DNA of 27,686 nt, taken from the NCBI RefSeq assembly GCF_000003815.2, contig NC_049983.1, positions 5,228,781 to 5,256,466 on the forward strand, given 5' to 3'. Origin of the DNA: Branchiostoma floridae (Eukaryota; Chordata; Leptocardii; Amphioxiformes; Branchiostomatidae). This document shows, piece after piece, positions 10,901 through 22,900 of the stretch; position 1 is the stretch's first letter; each line of letters begins with the position of its first letter. The notes beneath the pieces are model-generated. The model saw only the letters and a list, made by a program, of their open reading frames with translations. It had not been told where the DNA came from and made no database searches. The position numbers were made by a program, and so were the translations under genes.

Positions 10901-13900
10901 TTCCATTAATATTGGAAGGTCACAGTTTTTAAACATGTTTGTATTGTGCAATGCCATAGGGTAGATTTAGATTACCATGTAAAGAGATGGTAGGAAAATC
11001 TACTTGTTGTACATGTATTGTTCAAATCCTACACAGTGGATTTTTCATGTCCCTACAGCACATTCAAACCAGTCTGCCTAAACACCTCCAATGACTCAGC
11101 TCAAACAACCTCAAACAGCTCTAATATATAGTGTACATGGGCCAGTGACCTTGTACGGCGCTCTGGATATATTGTTTAATGCATTTATGAATTTGAAAAA
11201 ATTCCTAAGTATTTACCAGTTATTTCGAGTTCATCTGCCAGTTTCAAGATCAAAGCAATTCTGGTCGCTACATTGGATGGTCAGTGTTAGGAGTCTGCAT
11301 GGAGACCTTCTTCAGTTCACAGACAACAGTAAGATAAAACTGTGGATGTTGTAATTAATCATCAGTGGCTAAAAGATTATAATATAGCAAAATTCTCATT
11401 GTCAACTTATAATACTGTACTTGTATACTATTTTTTTTCTGCCTCAAATTGCTTTGCTCTTGAAACCAGCTAACTCTAAATAACTGGTAAACAACTAGGA
11501 CTTGCTGCATTTTTAAATTCATAAATGCATAAACAATGTATCCAGAGCACTACATAAGGTCGTTGCCCCATGTACTGGACCTCTGGGAAGAGTGGCTTTG
11601 GTGAACATGGCCATCCAGTTAAAATAAAGGACATGTATGTACAGTACTGTATGTATGTACACTGCATATCAGAGTTGTTTGAGGTCATTTGAGATCGTTT
11701 GAGGTGTTAAGGCAGACCCCAAAAAAATCCACCCGAAAGAACTGCATCACAAGTGTCAACAAAGAACACATGTTGCTGGTCACAAATATGAAAAAAAAAA
11801 AGACTAAAGTATGTCCAGGACAAAAGATGCAGAAGTCTTGCTTTAGTAGCAATTTCAGCCACCAGGAGGCATAAAATCAAGCTTGACCTTTGCATCAACA
11901 ACACCTTGAAGTTCATTTACCAAATATCAATTCAATCCATATAGCTTTTCACACATGCTCACAAAGACAAACAGGCCAAAAAACAAAGGAGGTAATGATT
12001 AGTGCAGGTAAACTTGTCAGGTGTAGGTAACTGTATGTTTCCCAAACAATGTACAGAAAAAATACAGAAAAAAATGTTTCCTTATTGTTCTCACCTCCTG
12101 TCTGCTCTTGTCAGCCTCTCGATGAGCCTCGTTCAGCTCCATTCTCCACTCGATAGCCTTGTTGTCTGTTTTGTCCTTCTGTGCTTGGTATTTCATGTCC
12201 AACTCACGATTGGCTGCCTCAAGTCTGTTTACTTCAGTGGTCAACTTGGTCGTCTCCTTCCTGGCTCTATACAGACAAGTACAATGTCACAGATTTGATC
12301 ACAGCAAAGAAGCCATCTGCTTATTTTTGTGTTAAAGTTTTAGTCACTTTAGTCACACCATACCAGCAAAGAAAAGCAGTTTACTTTGACATACATGTAT
12401 TCTTCCTAGGAGTCTGACTGAGGTGTTGCACTTTTCCAAACAGCAACTAAACCGGTGATACATTTATTAAATTCTACTACAGGTGATAGTGACCACCTCT
12501 GCAGTGAGACCACCTGACTATTGTGTCTACTTTTGGGCAGATTATTCTCACTGACCCAACGTAAATGAACATGGAACAACCCTTATAACGTATGGAACCA
12601 AAATGCACCACTCACCTGTTGAGGTCCTCCTCTAGACTCTGTATCCTCTTCCTCAAGCTGCATTCTTCTTTGTAGGACATTTCTAAACAAAGATCATAAC
12701 AGTAGGGATAAGAAATGTTGACATTTTCTCACAGGTGGCTGATATCACTATGAGGATGGGTGGAGGGAGGATGAAAACAATGATTTTAACTACATGTAAC
12801 ATACACAGTTCAGCAAACACACCTTCCTTCAGACCTTGTAGTGCCTAGTGGCACATACATGTACATGTAGGGTGACAAGTTTCCATGCTTTTTCAGTAGC
12901 AGGGTTTATTTCTACATGGAGGGTTTGCTAGCCCTCTCCCTTTAGCATGCTGAAGGCATCCCCTCAAATACAGGACTCCCACTCAATGTCATTTCCAAAA
13001 GATGATGCAGTACCAATAGGGGTGACACACAACATCAAATAAAAACAAGGTTTTAAACCATTGAAAAGCCTTTCTTGGTGGGATCTTATGTGAAAACTGG
13101 ATTTTTGGATTGGCTGTGATAGGAAAGACCCTACATTGTAGATACTTTTTGAATTAGTTGTAAAAATTGACCTTTCTCCATCTAAAAAAAAAAAACAAGA
13201 ATTGAAGCGAGGAACATGGTATCACAGCCAACAAAGCATTCTTTCCTGTAAGGCTGTATTCAAGACATGAACTAGTGTAGTAGAGGTGACACTGGTGTGG
13301 TAGACTGGTATCACTTACCAACATGGCAACTACACTCATGGCTTCCTTTTACTAAACTATCTAAATAGTTTCACTTCTATAACTAAAGTCATGGCTACCT
13401 GGCTAGTGTCACCTCTACAAGTACAATCATTAGCCTACAACACAACATATTTTCCCAATGTACAAAATTAATGTACTTTCTTGTCATGTTGACCACCTCC
13501 GAAGAAAAAAATTCTTGTTTTTTTTCTGAAATCTGGCAAACTGAATCGGCGCTCTGATGTCATCCATAAAATTTACTTGCTGTGGCCTTATGGAATAATA
13601 TGTTGATAAATCTAAGAACAGATGTTTGGGTACAGTTGTTTTTTTTCCAAAAGAGGGAAAGAGAGCCTGTAATTCACGTCTCAAAGCGAAATTTAAAAAT
13701 GCTAAGGGGCGATTAACTCTGAGGTGTTAATTTCCTGCATCCCATGGACCGCACCTCCACCAGACAGTGCGCTGTCATGCCCCATTTGTTTTGTCACAAA
13801 TTTGACGATTTCCATCATTTCCGCAAACAAAGTTTAAAAAGCCATGTTTAACCTTCATAGCATGCTGGAAAATTTGTCATACATGTATAACGTGAGACAT

Positions 13901-16900
13901 GTCCCAATGCCAGTTCCTGAATGTACAGGGCGGCATGTGTTGGTAAACATAATTATAAACTCTACTGTAAACAATATGCTGTATGTAAATGAGCGTGTGC
14001 GGCCGAAGTTAAAAAGTGCTTGTCGCGGGTGATGCTTGTCAAAGTTGATGTGAATATATAAACATACTATAATTGTTTCTTCACTCAGTCTATGTCTATC
14101 TTACACTAATTGACTAAATCAGTCTTAGCATAGAGTCCATTCCAAGACACCATGAGGGTTTTTAGGCGATATTTATAATTAGTCTGAATTATTTTGAATA
14201 AAAGAATATCTGAGCCACAATAATTAAATTATTTTCAAAAAATTGACTAAGAAAATACTCATTTATTTGAATTTCTTTGAATATTTTAGAAACATTTTGA
14301 ATGTAACTGTACAAAAATATCTTTATTTAGAATAATTGTGAAACCTCTCTGTGATTATTTCACATTTACAAATATTTACAAAAAATGGTAAACCTGGCCA
14401 AATGGTTAAATTAGTTTATTGCCCCCATAAAAGTAAGCCCTATTGTTGCATCTGTATATTTTTAGATTTCACTGCTGGGCACTGGTTGATCCTTTGTGGT
14501 GGGCCATTGTTGCATGGCACCCAACCATACTTTGCAAGGATGTGTGAATTGCTATCTTCCCAGGCCACTGAACCATTTACAAAAAATGGCAGAAAATGGT
14601 AAATAATGGTAGAATGCTGTTATCATTATTTAGAAACCATTAGAAGTATCCAATTCCACACTATGAATATTTCCAAAGTTTTACAGGACCAGGGAAATAT
14701 TTATAAAGTTGAAACAGTGTTAAAAATATTTCTGAAGTATCAAATGTCCTAGACATATAATTACAAAACTTTAAAATCAATTCTAAACAATGGCAACAAA
14801 CATCCGCACGGTGACTTGGAATGGACTCTATTGGAAATGTAAATGTACCTTTATGTTTTCCACCTTGCTCATTGTTCTTCCTGACTCTATTGTCCTTGTT
14901 GTCCTGCATACCCTTTAACCTCTCCAGCTCACATTGACACTCTTGCAGTTGACCTGAGCATGACAAATTACACATAATGTGCACAATGTGTACATGTGTG
15001 GGGAACAAACAGTTAAATAACAACATTTACCTACAAACAAACAAACAAACAAACAAACCTACAGGCTCCTTCATAAATGAACGGTTTAAACTGAATCGGT
15101 GACATATTGCTGAGATCCATCAATGACATTACATCAAGGTAAATAATACACTAAAAGGGCATACATTTGCAAGAGAGCAAATACAGCATATTTCATCTAC
15201 AATGTACCTTCCCATGTAACAAAACACCGTTCCAAATCGCCACTGTGCAAAAATGGACCACTTCTGCTTAAAAATGACTTCTACTAATCAAAATTTAGCC
15301 CCAAAATGAATCTTAAAAAATCCATTGTGCATGAATGGTATCTTCCAGTGCACCCTATGCAAAAAGGTAAATAGAACAGTCCAAGGAAAATCATGCTAAA
15401 AAAAGGAATTTGGAATCATTACCCAAAACTTAATTTAAAAAAAAAACTCCCCCATCCAAGAAAGAATGGACCTGTGAAAGTGTGATACCCCTATGTAAAA
15501 TGGAGCAGTCCAAAAATACTTCCGCTAAAATAGGACTTTTACATAATCACCAAATTTAAAAAAAAATTTGAATATGCCCCCTCCATGCAATAATGGACTC
15601 TTCCAAACACAGGATTCTGCAAAATCTTGCAGGAGCTGTGATCATACCCCAAAGCCTGCAAAGATTGGTTTGTGAAGGAAACTGCACCACTATAAAACAA
15701 TCAAGCAAACCCACTTTTATGTTATTGGTGTTGTCATAATATGAACTACATGTGCATGTAAGGATGTGCTTCTTTCTCGTACCTCTTACTTTCTCTGCTT
15801 CATTTTGGCTTTCCTTACTACTTTGCTGCACTCTATCAAGTTGCTCTGTGAATTGAAACAAAAAACAAATCATTGCTTGCTCTTTCTTCTGTTCTTGACA
15901 TATAGCAATAAATAATATCATACAACTCTCTTGGAAAATTCCAAGGTGTGTCTTACCCTCTTTGTCCCGTGACAGACTTTTTTCAAACGTTTGGAAATTC
16001 TAACAGGCAGATCAAGACACATAAAATAATGAATTGTGTTTCTTACCTTTTAAATTTTTTGCTTCTTGGTGATTTTCCTTGGATGCCCTTTCTTCATCTA
16101 TCAGGCGATCTAGCAGTGAGGGATACACTGTAAATGTCAAACCAACCAACTCAAGGAGTAAAGGCAAAGATCTAGCTTTCTTTGTTTTACAACTACTCGT
16201 TTTCAAAGGTGTTAAAACATCTTTCTTGTTTTGTGTCTACATGATTGTATACATTTGTATATCACCTACCTATTTTAACACGTAGTACCTATCTAAAAAC
16301 TTCAATCAATATATAAAAAAATAAAAATATGAAATGACATAGATTTAGGCCCATTTTAGACAGACAAACACTTATCCGACTGTAATTGTCTATCATTGTG
16401 GGCAACGGTTTTCTTTAGACATGCGTTCAGAGTATTGCGGGACAACCGCGGCCCAGGATTCCAGTGCAGTGCATGCGTGACCCACAGTGACCTCTTGCTC
16501 GCAAATCAAAATGGCAGGAGAATTCTTTATTTTCTGTCATGTAGCAGATTACTATTTTATCTTGCAAACAAACATTGTCCCCAACATAGAATGACACAGA
16601 CGGTAAAAATCGGGAATTAAAACCGGTGGTATTACAGATTATCATCAAGGAATAGGGGCATGCGCAGGATGTATTCACTGGTGGCAGGGCATTGCGCTAG
16701 GACAGGGAGTTTCTGATGACAAAAACATGTTTCAATTACTGACTACATGACTTGTATATTTATGGAGAAAATGCTGCAGGCTTATCAGCATTATGATCCA
16801 ATTTTTCTTTAGACATGTGAGGAATAGTCGCCGGCCCCCCGCACGACTGGGCCTCACGACTGGGTCCGAGGTGGTCGCACGATGATTCGAGGAAAAACCT

Positions 16901-19900
16901 TGGCAAGACTATTTTGATCCTCTTTAGACAGCCTTAAAATACCCTCACCGGCGGCGTTGTCGACAACAACAGTTGCACAACTATATAATTGTTGTCTGTC
17001 TGAAGTGGGCCTTAGACATTTACAAAATGTACTTAAGCCATGTCTTTTTCAAGTTTCAGATCTGGACTTTCATTTTTGTGTTTTCATATTTCTGTAATAT
17101 TCCTGTGCAATCACTGTACTATGGCTTCATTTATCATGTTTGAAGGATTTCATATCAGGAGTCAAGGAAGAACTGAAATGATTAGAAATTTCCATTAAAA
17201 CAATCAGAAAAAGGTTAGTTTGCAACAATAACCAAAAACAACACAAACACCGTTGCATTCTTTCAGCAATCAAAACGTGGGACATATCACAAAGTTAAAA
17301 TATTTATCTCTGTGCACAGAGCCATTTTATATGTAATACAAGAGCGGTATACATGCAAATTAAACCTGGACACCTTCTGCCATGGAGGACTGGCAAGATT
17401 ATATTGTAAGGTTGAAAATTAAAAGCAGCTTTCTACAGGAACACCTCAGCTCAAGAACTGACCTCTCAGGGCAAGGATCTGTTGCTTGACATCATGTGCA
17501 GTGCCTTCAGCCTTATTAAGCTGGTCTGTTTTTGCAAAGGAAAAAAAACAGATGGAAGAAAAAGTACTGAGAGTGCACTTACATGAACAATAAACATGGT
17601 GAAGCTAACAAGGCATTTATACATTAACTAAGACATGACTAATGGAATTTCTTGGTTTCTGGTATAACGCAGGTAAGTGAAATATTAACAACTAGAGTTC
17701 CATAAACCCCCTACCTTTGCTTAGCAACCTTTAAGATATTGCCCCAAAAGACAGCATTATTCGTTCTATAATTTAGGAACCAAAACAGCCCAACTGGTAG
17801 ATGGACACTACTCTCTAAGTCCCAAGCACATTTCTGGTAGTCTCGCTACTGTGCCGCTGGATAAAGGTCTTCCATGCAGGTGCAGGGATCTGACTCAGGG
17901 GGTTATTGGCAGAATGACAGACACAAACATTACAGCTGTGTCAGGTGCAGGGATCTCACCCTAGTGGTTAATTGACATTTTCTCAATGTTAGTTACAGTC
18001 AAACCTGTATTAGCGGTCACCTTTGCATAGTGACCAGCTGGCCATTGCGGTCACTTTTTGTCGGTCACTTGGATTTTTCCCATTGACCTTCATTGTAAGC
18101 ATTAAGAAATAGTCTATAGCGGCCACCTGTCCAACGCGGCCAAGGCCACACAATTTCCAGTCCAGTACATACAGAAACACTGCCTATTGCGACCATACAC
18201 ATCATGTATGTTACCTGCACCGAGTCTGAAATTGTAATTTGAGAGGATTTGGAGTTCCAGACAGTGTTATTTTGGCGATAGCGGAAGGTACGCGTTCCTT
18301 GAACATTAGAGCACAAGTCTTTGTGGGCGAATTTACCAACATGGCGCATGGCAATACATGTATCAATAATTTTTTTGACTTTGATTTGACTTTGGCTCGG
18401 TCAGTTGAATTTTGAGATGATCGAGACAACGTTACTTGGTGAGAATGACTAGTGGGTACTGAAAACATGTGCAATGTATTGCTGGCTTGACAATAGAAGG
18501 AGTTTACTCTTTCCAACACATATCATTATAATTACTTCCCATACATGGCTTTCTTGCTTCAGAAGTATTTCGTGGAGGAGACAGTCACTAGACTTGAAGG
18601 TGTGCAGACTGACTTGACACCCCAACACAACTTTGCAACCTGGCATTTCAGTGATACAAATGCACACACTAAATTAAGTAAATGTTGGTACAATCAATCA
18701 ACACGTTTTCGCATGTTAGTGGCAAGATTTACATTTAATTTATAGGTTTTTGTCGTAAGTTACGGTAAGTACCTTTTGTAGATTTGTAGATTTTAAACCA
18801 CTCACACTGAGAGGGACCCCTACTCTTTTTTATATATGCAGTGGGATCTTTAAAGTGTCTCTCCTCAAACACGGGACCTTCATTTAACGTCCTATCCAAG
18901 GGACCGCCCGAACCAAAACTAGGTAGTACTACTCTTTTTTACCTGAGTGAAGTGAGGAAAGTCGTGTTAAGCGCCTTCCCAAGGGCACAAGACCAGTGAC
19001 ACAAGATCAGTGGCACATCAACGGATTTGAACCCAGAACGTCTACGTTATGAATCAAACACCTTGCCGATTGTGCCAAGCTACCCTGCTTACTGTATCAT
19101 ATAACACTTCTTCTTTAAGGAACCATCCATTTATTACATAACATTGATATAAAGAGCAAAAGCAGACTTCCCTATCAATCAACATTCCTGAGAATAAAGC
19201 AGTCTGTTCGAAACAACTCAAGGATAAAACACAGAAGAGCTATAGAATTGCTCCATCTTCTGTGACTGCTACAATGCACACAAGCCCCGAATAATTTGGT
19301 AATGGTACCTTGTAGTTCAAAACAATGGTTGGAGCGTTCCCTAGCAATAGACTGGGCCTCCTGCAGCTGTTCTCGTAGCTGGCGGATCTCTTCCAGACGT
19401 TGTTGGGTGTCACCCTGAGCTGCAGTCAACTCTGCTGCGAGATAAACATTGTGTACTTACATGACCTTCTGAACAGCTGTACTTGTGATAGGGGTACATG
19501 CATGTATAACAGAGCTGGAAACACAACTAGCATATGCAGGTAGTTTACTTTTTATATTTACCTGTACCTACCCGTATTTTCTACTGCCTCATGGTAATAG
19601 TATGATTATCATAGTACCTTATATCATATACCTTAAAATAACTGCCGATTGCCAGATTGTTAGTGGTAACGGTGTTTTGATGTACATGTACTACATGTGA
19701 AAGGAAGAGAAAATCTAAACAATCTTGTATGTCTCGTACAGGTAATTTTAAATGCAGGAAAACATACAGTAATCTCGGCATAAGTTTCTATTAGTGCTCT
19801 AAGCAAAATAGTAACCTGTACTGTGTGTAACTCAATAAACATCTGATACAGCCCATCTGATACATAATATATTCAATGTTACAGTATGGAGAATAAGAGT

Positions 19901-22900
19901 GGATACAATGTACTGGTACAAAACCTTTTTTTCTTGTTAGACAGGTCCAGAAAAACTGGACCTGAAAAAGATCAGTGGACCAGATCTTGGACCAATTAGA
20001 AAATGAACTGTTACAGATTATATCGGCAGCAGGCATGCATGCGTTTTGTGGCATACTGGCCAAAGAAAATAACGAGAGCAAAGTAAAAGAGAGTTGATAG
20101 TCATTTTTACCGAGTTACTAACTGTAACAGTCAAACTTGGTCGAAGTTAGTGTTGTTAAAATGAAGATAGGATTTTAAAAGGTCAGTGGAAGTCACTAAA
20201 CAGGCTCCTTAGAAGCGAAATGGACTGCATTGTTTTGTGTCGCCCATTCACAAGGTTTTACAGATAATCAGGTCCATGTTCAGGTCCGGACCTGGACCTG
20301 AATTTTCTGTACCGGTACCCACCCCTAATGGAAAAGCTATGCACTGGCAGTTTATACTACATGCACCTAACATAAAAATGTACCTCTAAGTTCTTCCAGT
20401 TCAGATTTGTCTTCAAAGCTGATGTCATCCACACTTCCATTTTGAGTGGCCGTTTCTGTGTTAGAGACATGCAAGAGGGCTGGATTAGAGTCTAGATGAG
20501 CTGGAGTAGCATGAAGAAAGCAACCTTCTACACACTTCATGCTGTTCAATTTTTTCCATGCAAAGACCTGTTCAGCACATTCTGTGTCTCAATTTGCAGC
20601 CAAACAGCTGACTGCAATCCTTTCTTGTAAAAAAACAACCTTCTCAACATACAAAAACCAACATGATTTTTTAACATGGCATACAATGTAGTATTAGGGT
20701 CATGAGAAAGTCAGCTTGCAGTAGACAAGTTATGTGAATGTGTACATTTTCTATTTTCTAATGATAAGTATGTTTTTGAATATAGAATGATACCTTCGGT
20801 CTGGAGCTCAGAATTAGATGTGACTGGCCTCAATCTGGCTTCCAGTTCTGCAGATTTTGACAATCTCTCTTCTGTTCTCCTTAATGTTTCTTTAGTTTCA
20901 ACGAGTTCATCTGTATGGAAATGGCCATAAATTGTATTAATCAATCATATCCTCATCTTTCTCTTACTAGTCTTCTTTCATTACTGATGATGACTGACAT
21001 TTGGTAAGAGCTAAAAACTCACCTCTCAATCTTTGCACCTGTTCAGTAGTGCAACTGCTATCCAGCTGCATTTCCTCTGTCTGCACACAGCTGGTGTTGC
21101 CGTGAACATGATTGTTGAGCTCTGTGCCCATGGTCTCCTTCTGAACAAGGTCCCTCCTCAACCACTGCAGGTTTTGACGTTCAGACTGGGACAGTTTGTC
21201 TGGTAGTGGGAGGGGTCAACAGGTTTAGCACTTTACAGTTAGGAGAGAAAAAAGGAAAACTAATTTATCATTCCTTCCTGACAAGGTTTGACAAAACTAG
21301 ATGCAGTTGAGACGGCAAATAATTTTTCACAGCACTCTATTTCCATTTATTTCAATACTATTTGTAATCTATTCAGCTCATTGTCATATGATTACATACT
21401 ATGAATATTCATATATAATTTGAAATAAAAGGTAATATGGGAGTACATGTACCATGTGATAGTTTGCAAACATTTCTGAAGTGTCTATGAAACAAGATGA
21501 TTTTTGGCGACGCCTCATGGGCGAGCCTGATAGTATAGTGAGCGACCGTTTGCAAAGAGTTATTATAAATAAATAAATAATAAATGAATAATAAATAAAT
21601 AAATAAATAAATAATAAATAAATAACAAATAAATAATAAATAGATAATAAATAGATAATAAATAAATAATAAATAAATGATAAATAAATGATGAATAAAT
21701 GATAAATAAATGATAAATAAATAATAAGTAAATAAATAAATACATGAATAAATGATAAATAAATGATAAATAAATAATAAGTAAATAAATAAATACATAA
21801 ATAAATACATAAATAAATACATAAATAAATAAATAAATAAATTCTGGGTTCGTTCTTGGTCTGTGTCCAGGAGTTTGGAACGTTTGGTGGCCCCTTGATA
21901 TCTTTGTTTCAAAAATGCAAACCGATGTGTGAAACAAGCATTGTTTGAGCTTAAATGATGTATAACATGTGGGGTTGTGAGATAGCGATGTGATAGTTAC
22001 CTTCGCCAAGAACGTTATATTTTGGGTAGCGTTTGTATGTGCATGTATGTGTTTGTAAAAGACCACCATAACTCGAGAACGCCTGGATGGATTGTATTGA
22101 TATTTGGTATGTGGGTAGGTCTTGTTGAGACCTGGAAACGTTTAGATTTTGGGTCCCCTAGCGGCCTGTTACGGTACTACAGCAGAACTTCCTGGTTTGA
22201 TATCACAAGTTCTGGACATGTTGCGGCTATGAATTTTAAGTGGTAGACAGCTCTTGAAGCCGTGAGTAATATAAGTGGTATAGGTTTGGGCTCCCTAGCG
22301 GCTTGTTTTGGAACTGCAAGACAGGTTTAGTATCAGACTTTGAAAGGGAATAACTCAAGAAAGGGTTGACGGATTGTTATGATTTTTGGTATGTGGATAG
22401 GTTACGTGATGCTTCATATAATTACATATAAATTATGCAGATTGAAAGCTAATTTGCATAATTAATTGGGAAATTGTCTAAACATGCTCAATTCAATTAT
22501 AGGACCATCGCAACATGTGACCTTTGTAACTGAGTAAGAGAATATTGATAGATATATATTATGCAAAATAAAGACCTTATTTGCATAATTAATGAGAAAA
22601 TGCTTTAATGTCATTGTGGTAAGCTAGAGAAGATGATCAACAAGATGTTTTGTAAAATCGATGAGAAGCATTTACATTATTTGTTCACCCTTCACTCATG
22701 ATGCACAAGAGAACCCCTTTTGACAGCAATGCTCTCTGAACATTAATCGCCAGGCGAATGGAATACGACTATTAAAACCCATTAATAACAACAATCTTTA
22801 ATACTTATAAACAATAAAACCGTCGCCATGGCAATAATTTTAATTGCCACACTTTTTCCAATACATTTCAACTCTCAAATATGAAATTTGGTTTGTTTTA

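Noticed and set aside
12815-12850. Possible 22-nt micro-exon between exons 11 and 12 (CACTAG acceptor, GTGTGT donor)
   Set aside because: The length would fix the phase, but the required frame reads a non-coiled-coil peptide and the acceptor lacks a pyrimidine tract.
13160-13190. Possible 10-nt micro-exon after a long pyrimidine tract on the minus strand
   Set aside because: The acceptor is good, but ten bases give too little evidence; noted only as a candidate to check.
13154-13339. Strong GTAAGTG donor near 13310 with upstream open sequence
   Set aside because: No matching acceptor or coiled-coil peptide; the surrounding inverted repeat suggests non-coding DNA.
18065-18745. Several 70-100-residue open frames on both strands
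   Set aside because: No start context, splice support or recognisable domain, and they overlap repeat-like DNA.
19020-19090. tRNA gene on the minus strand
   Set aside because: A and B boxes are present, but no cloverleaf with paired acceptor stem forms, and a SINE body follows.
21409-22069. Two long minus-strand open frames rich in Tyr, Leu, Ile and Phe (167 and 168 residues)
   Set aside because: They are translations of the AAAT/AAT array in two frames, with no real protein features.
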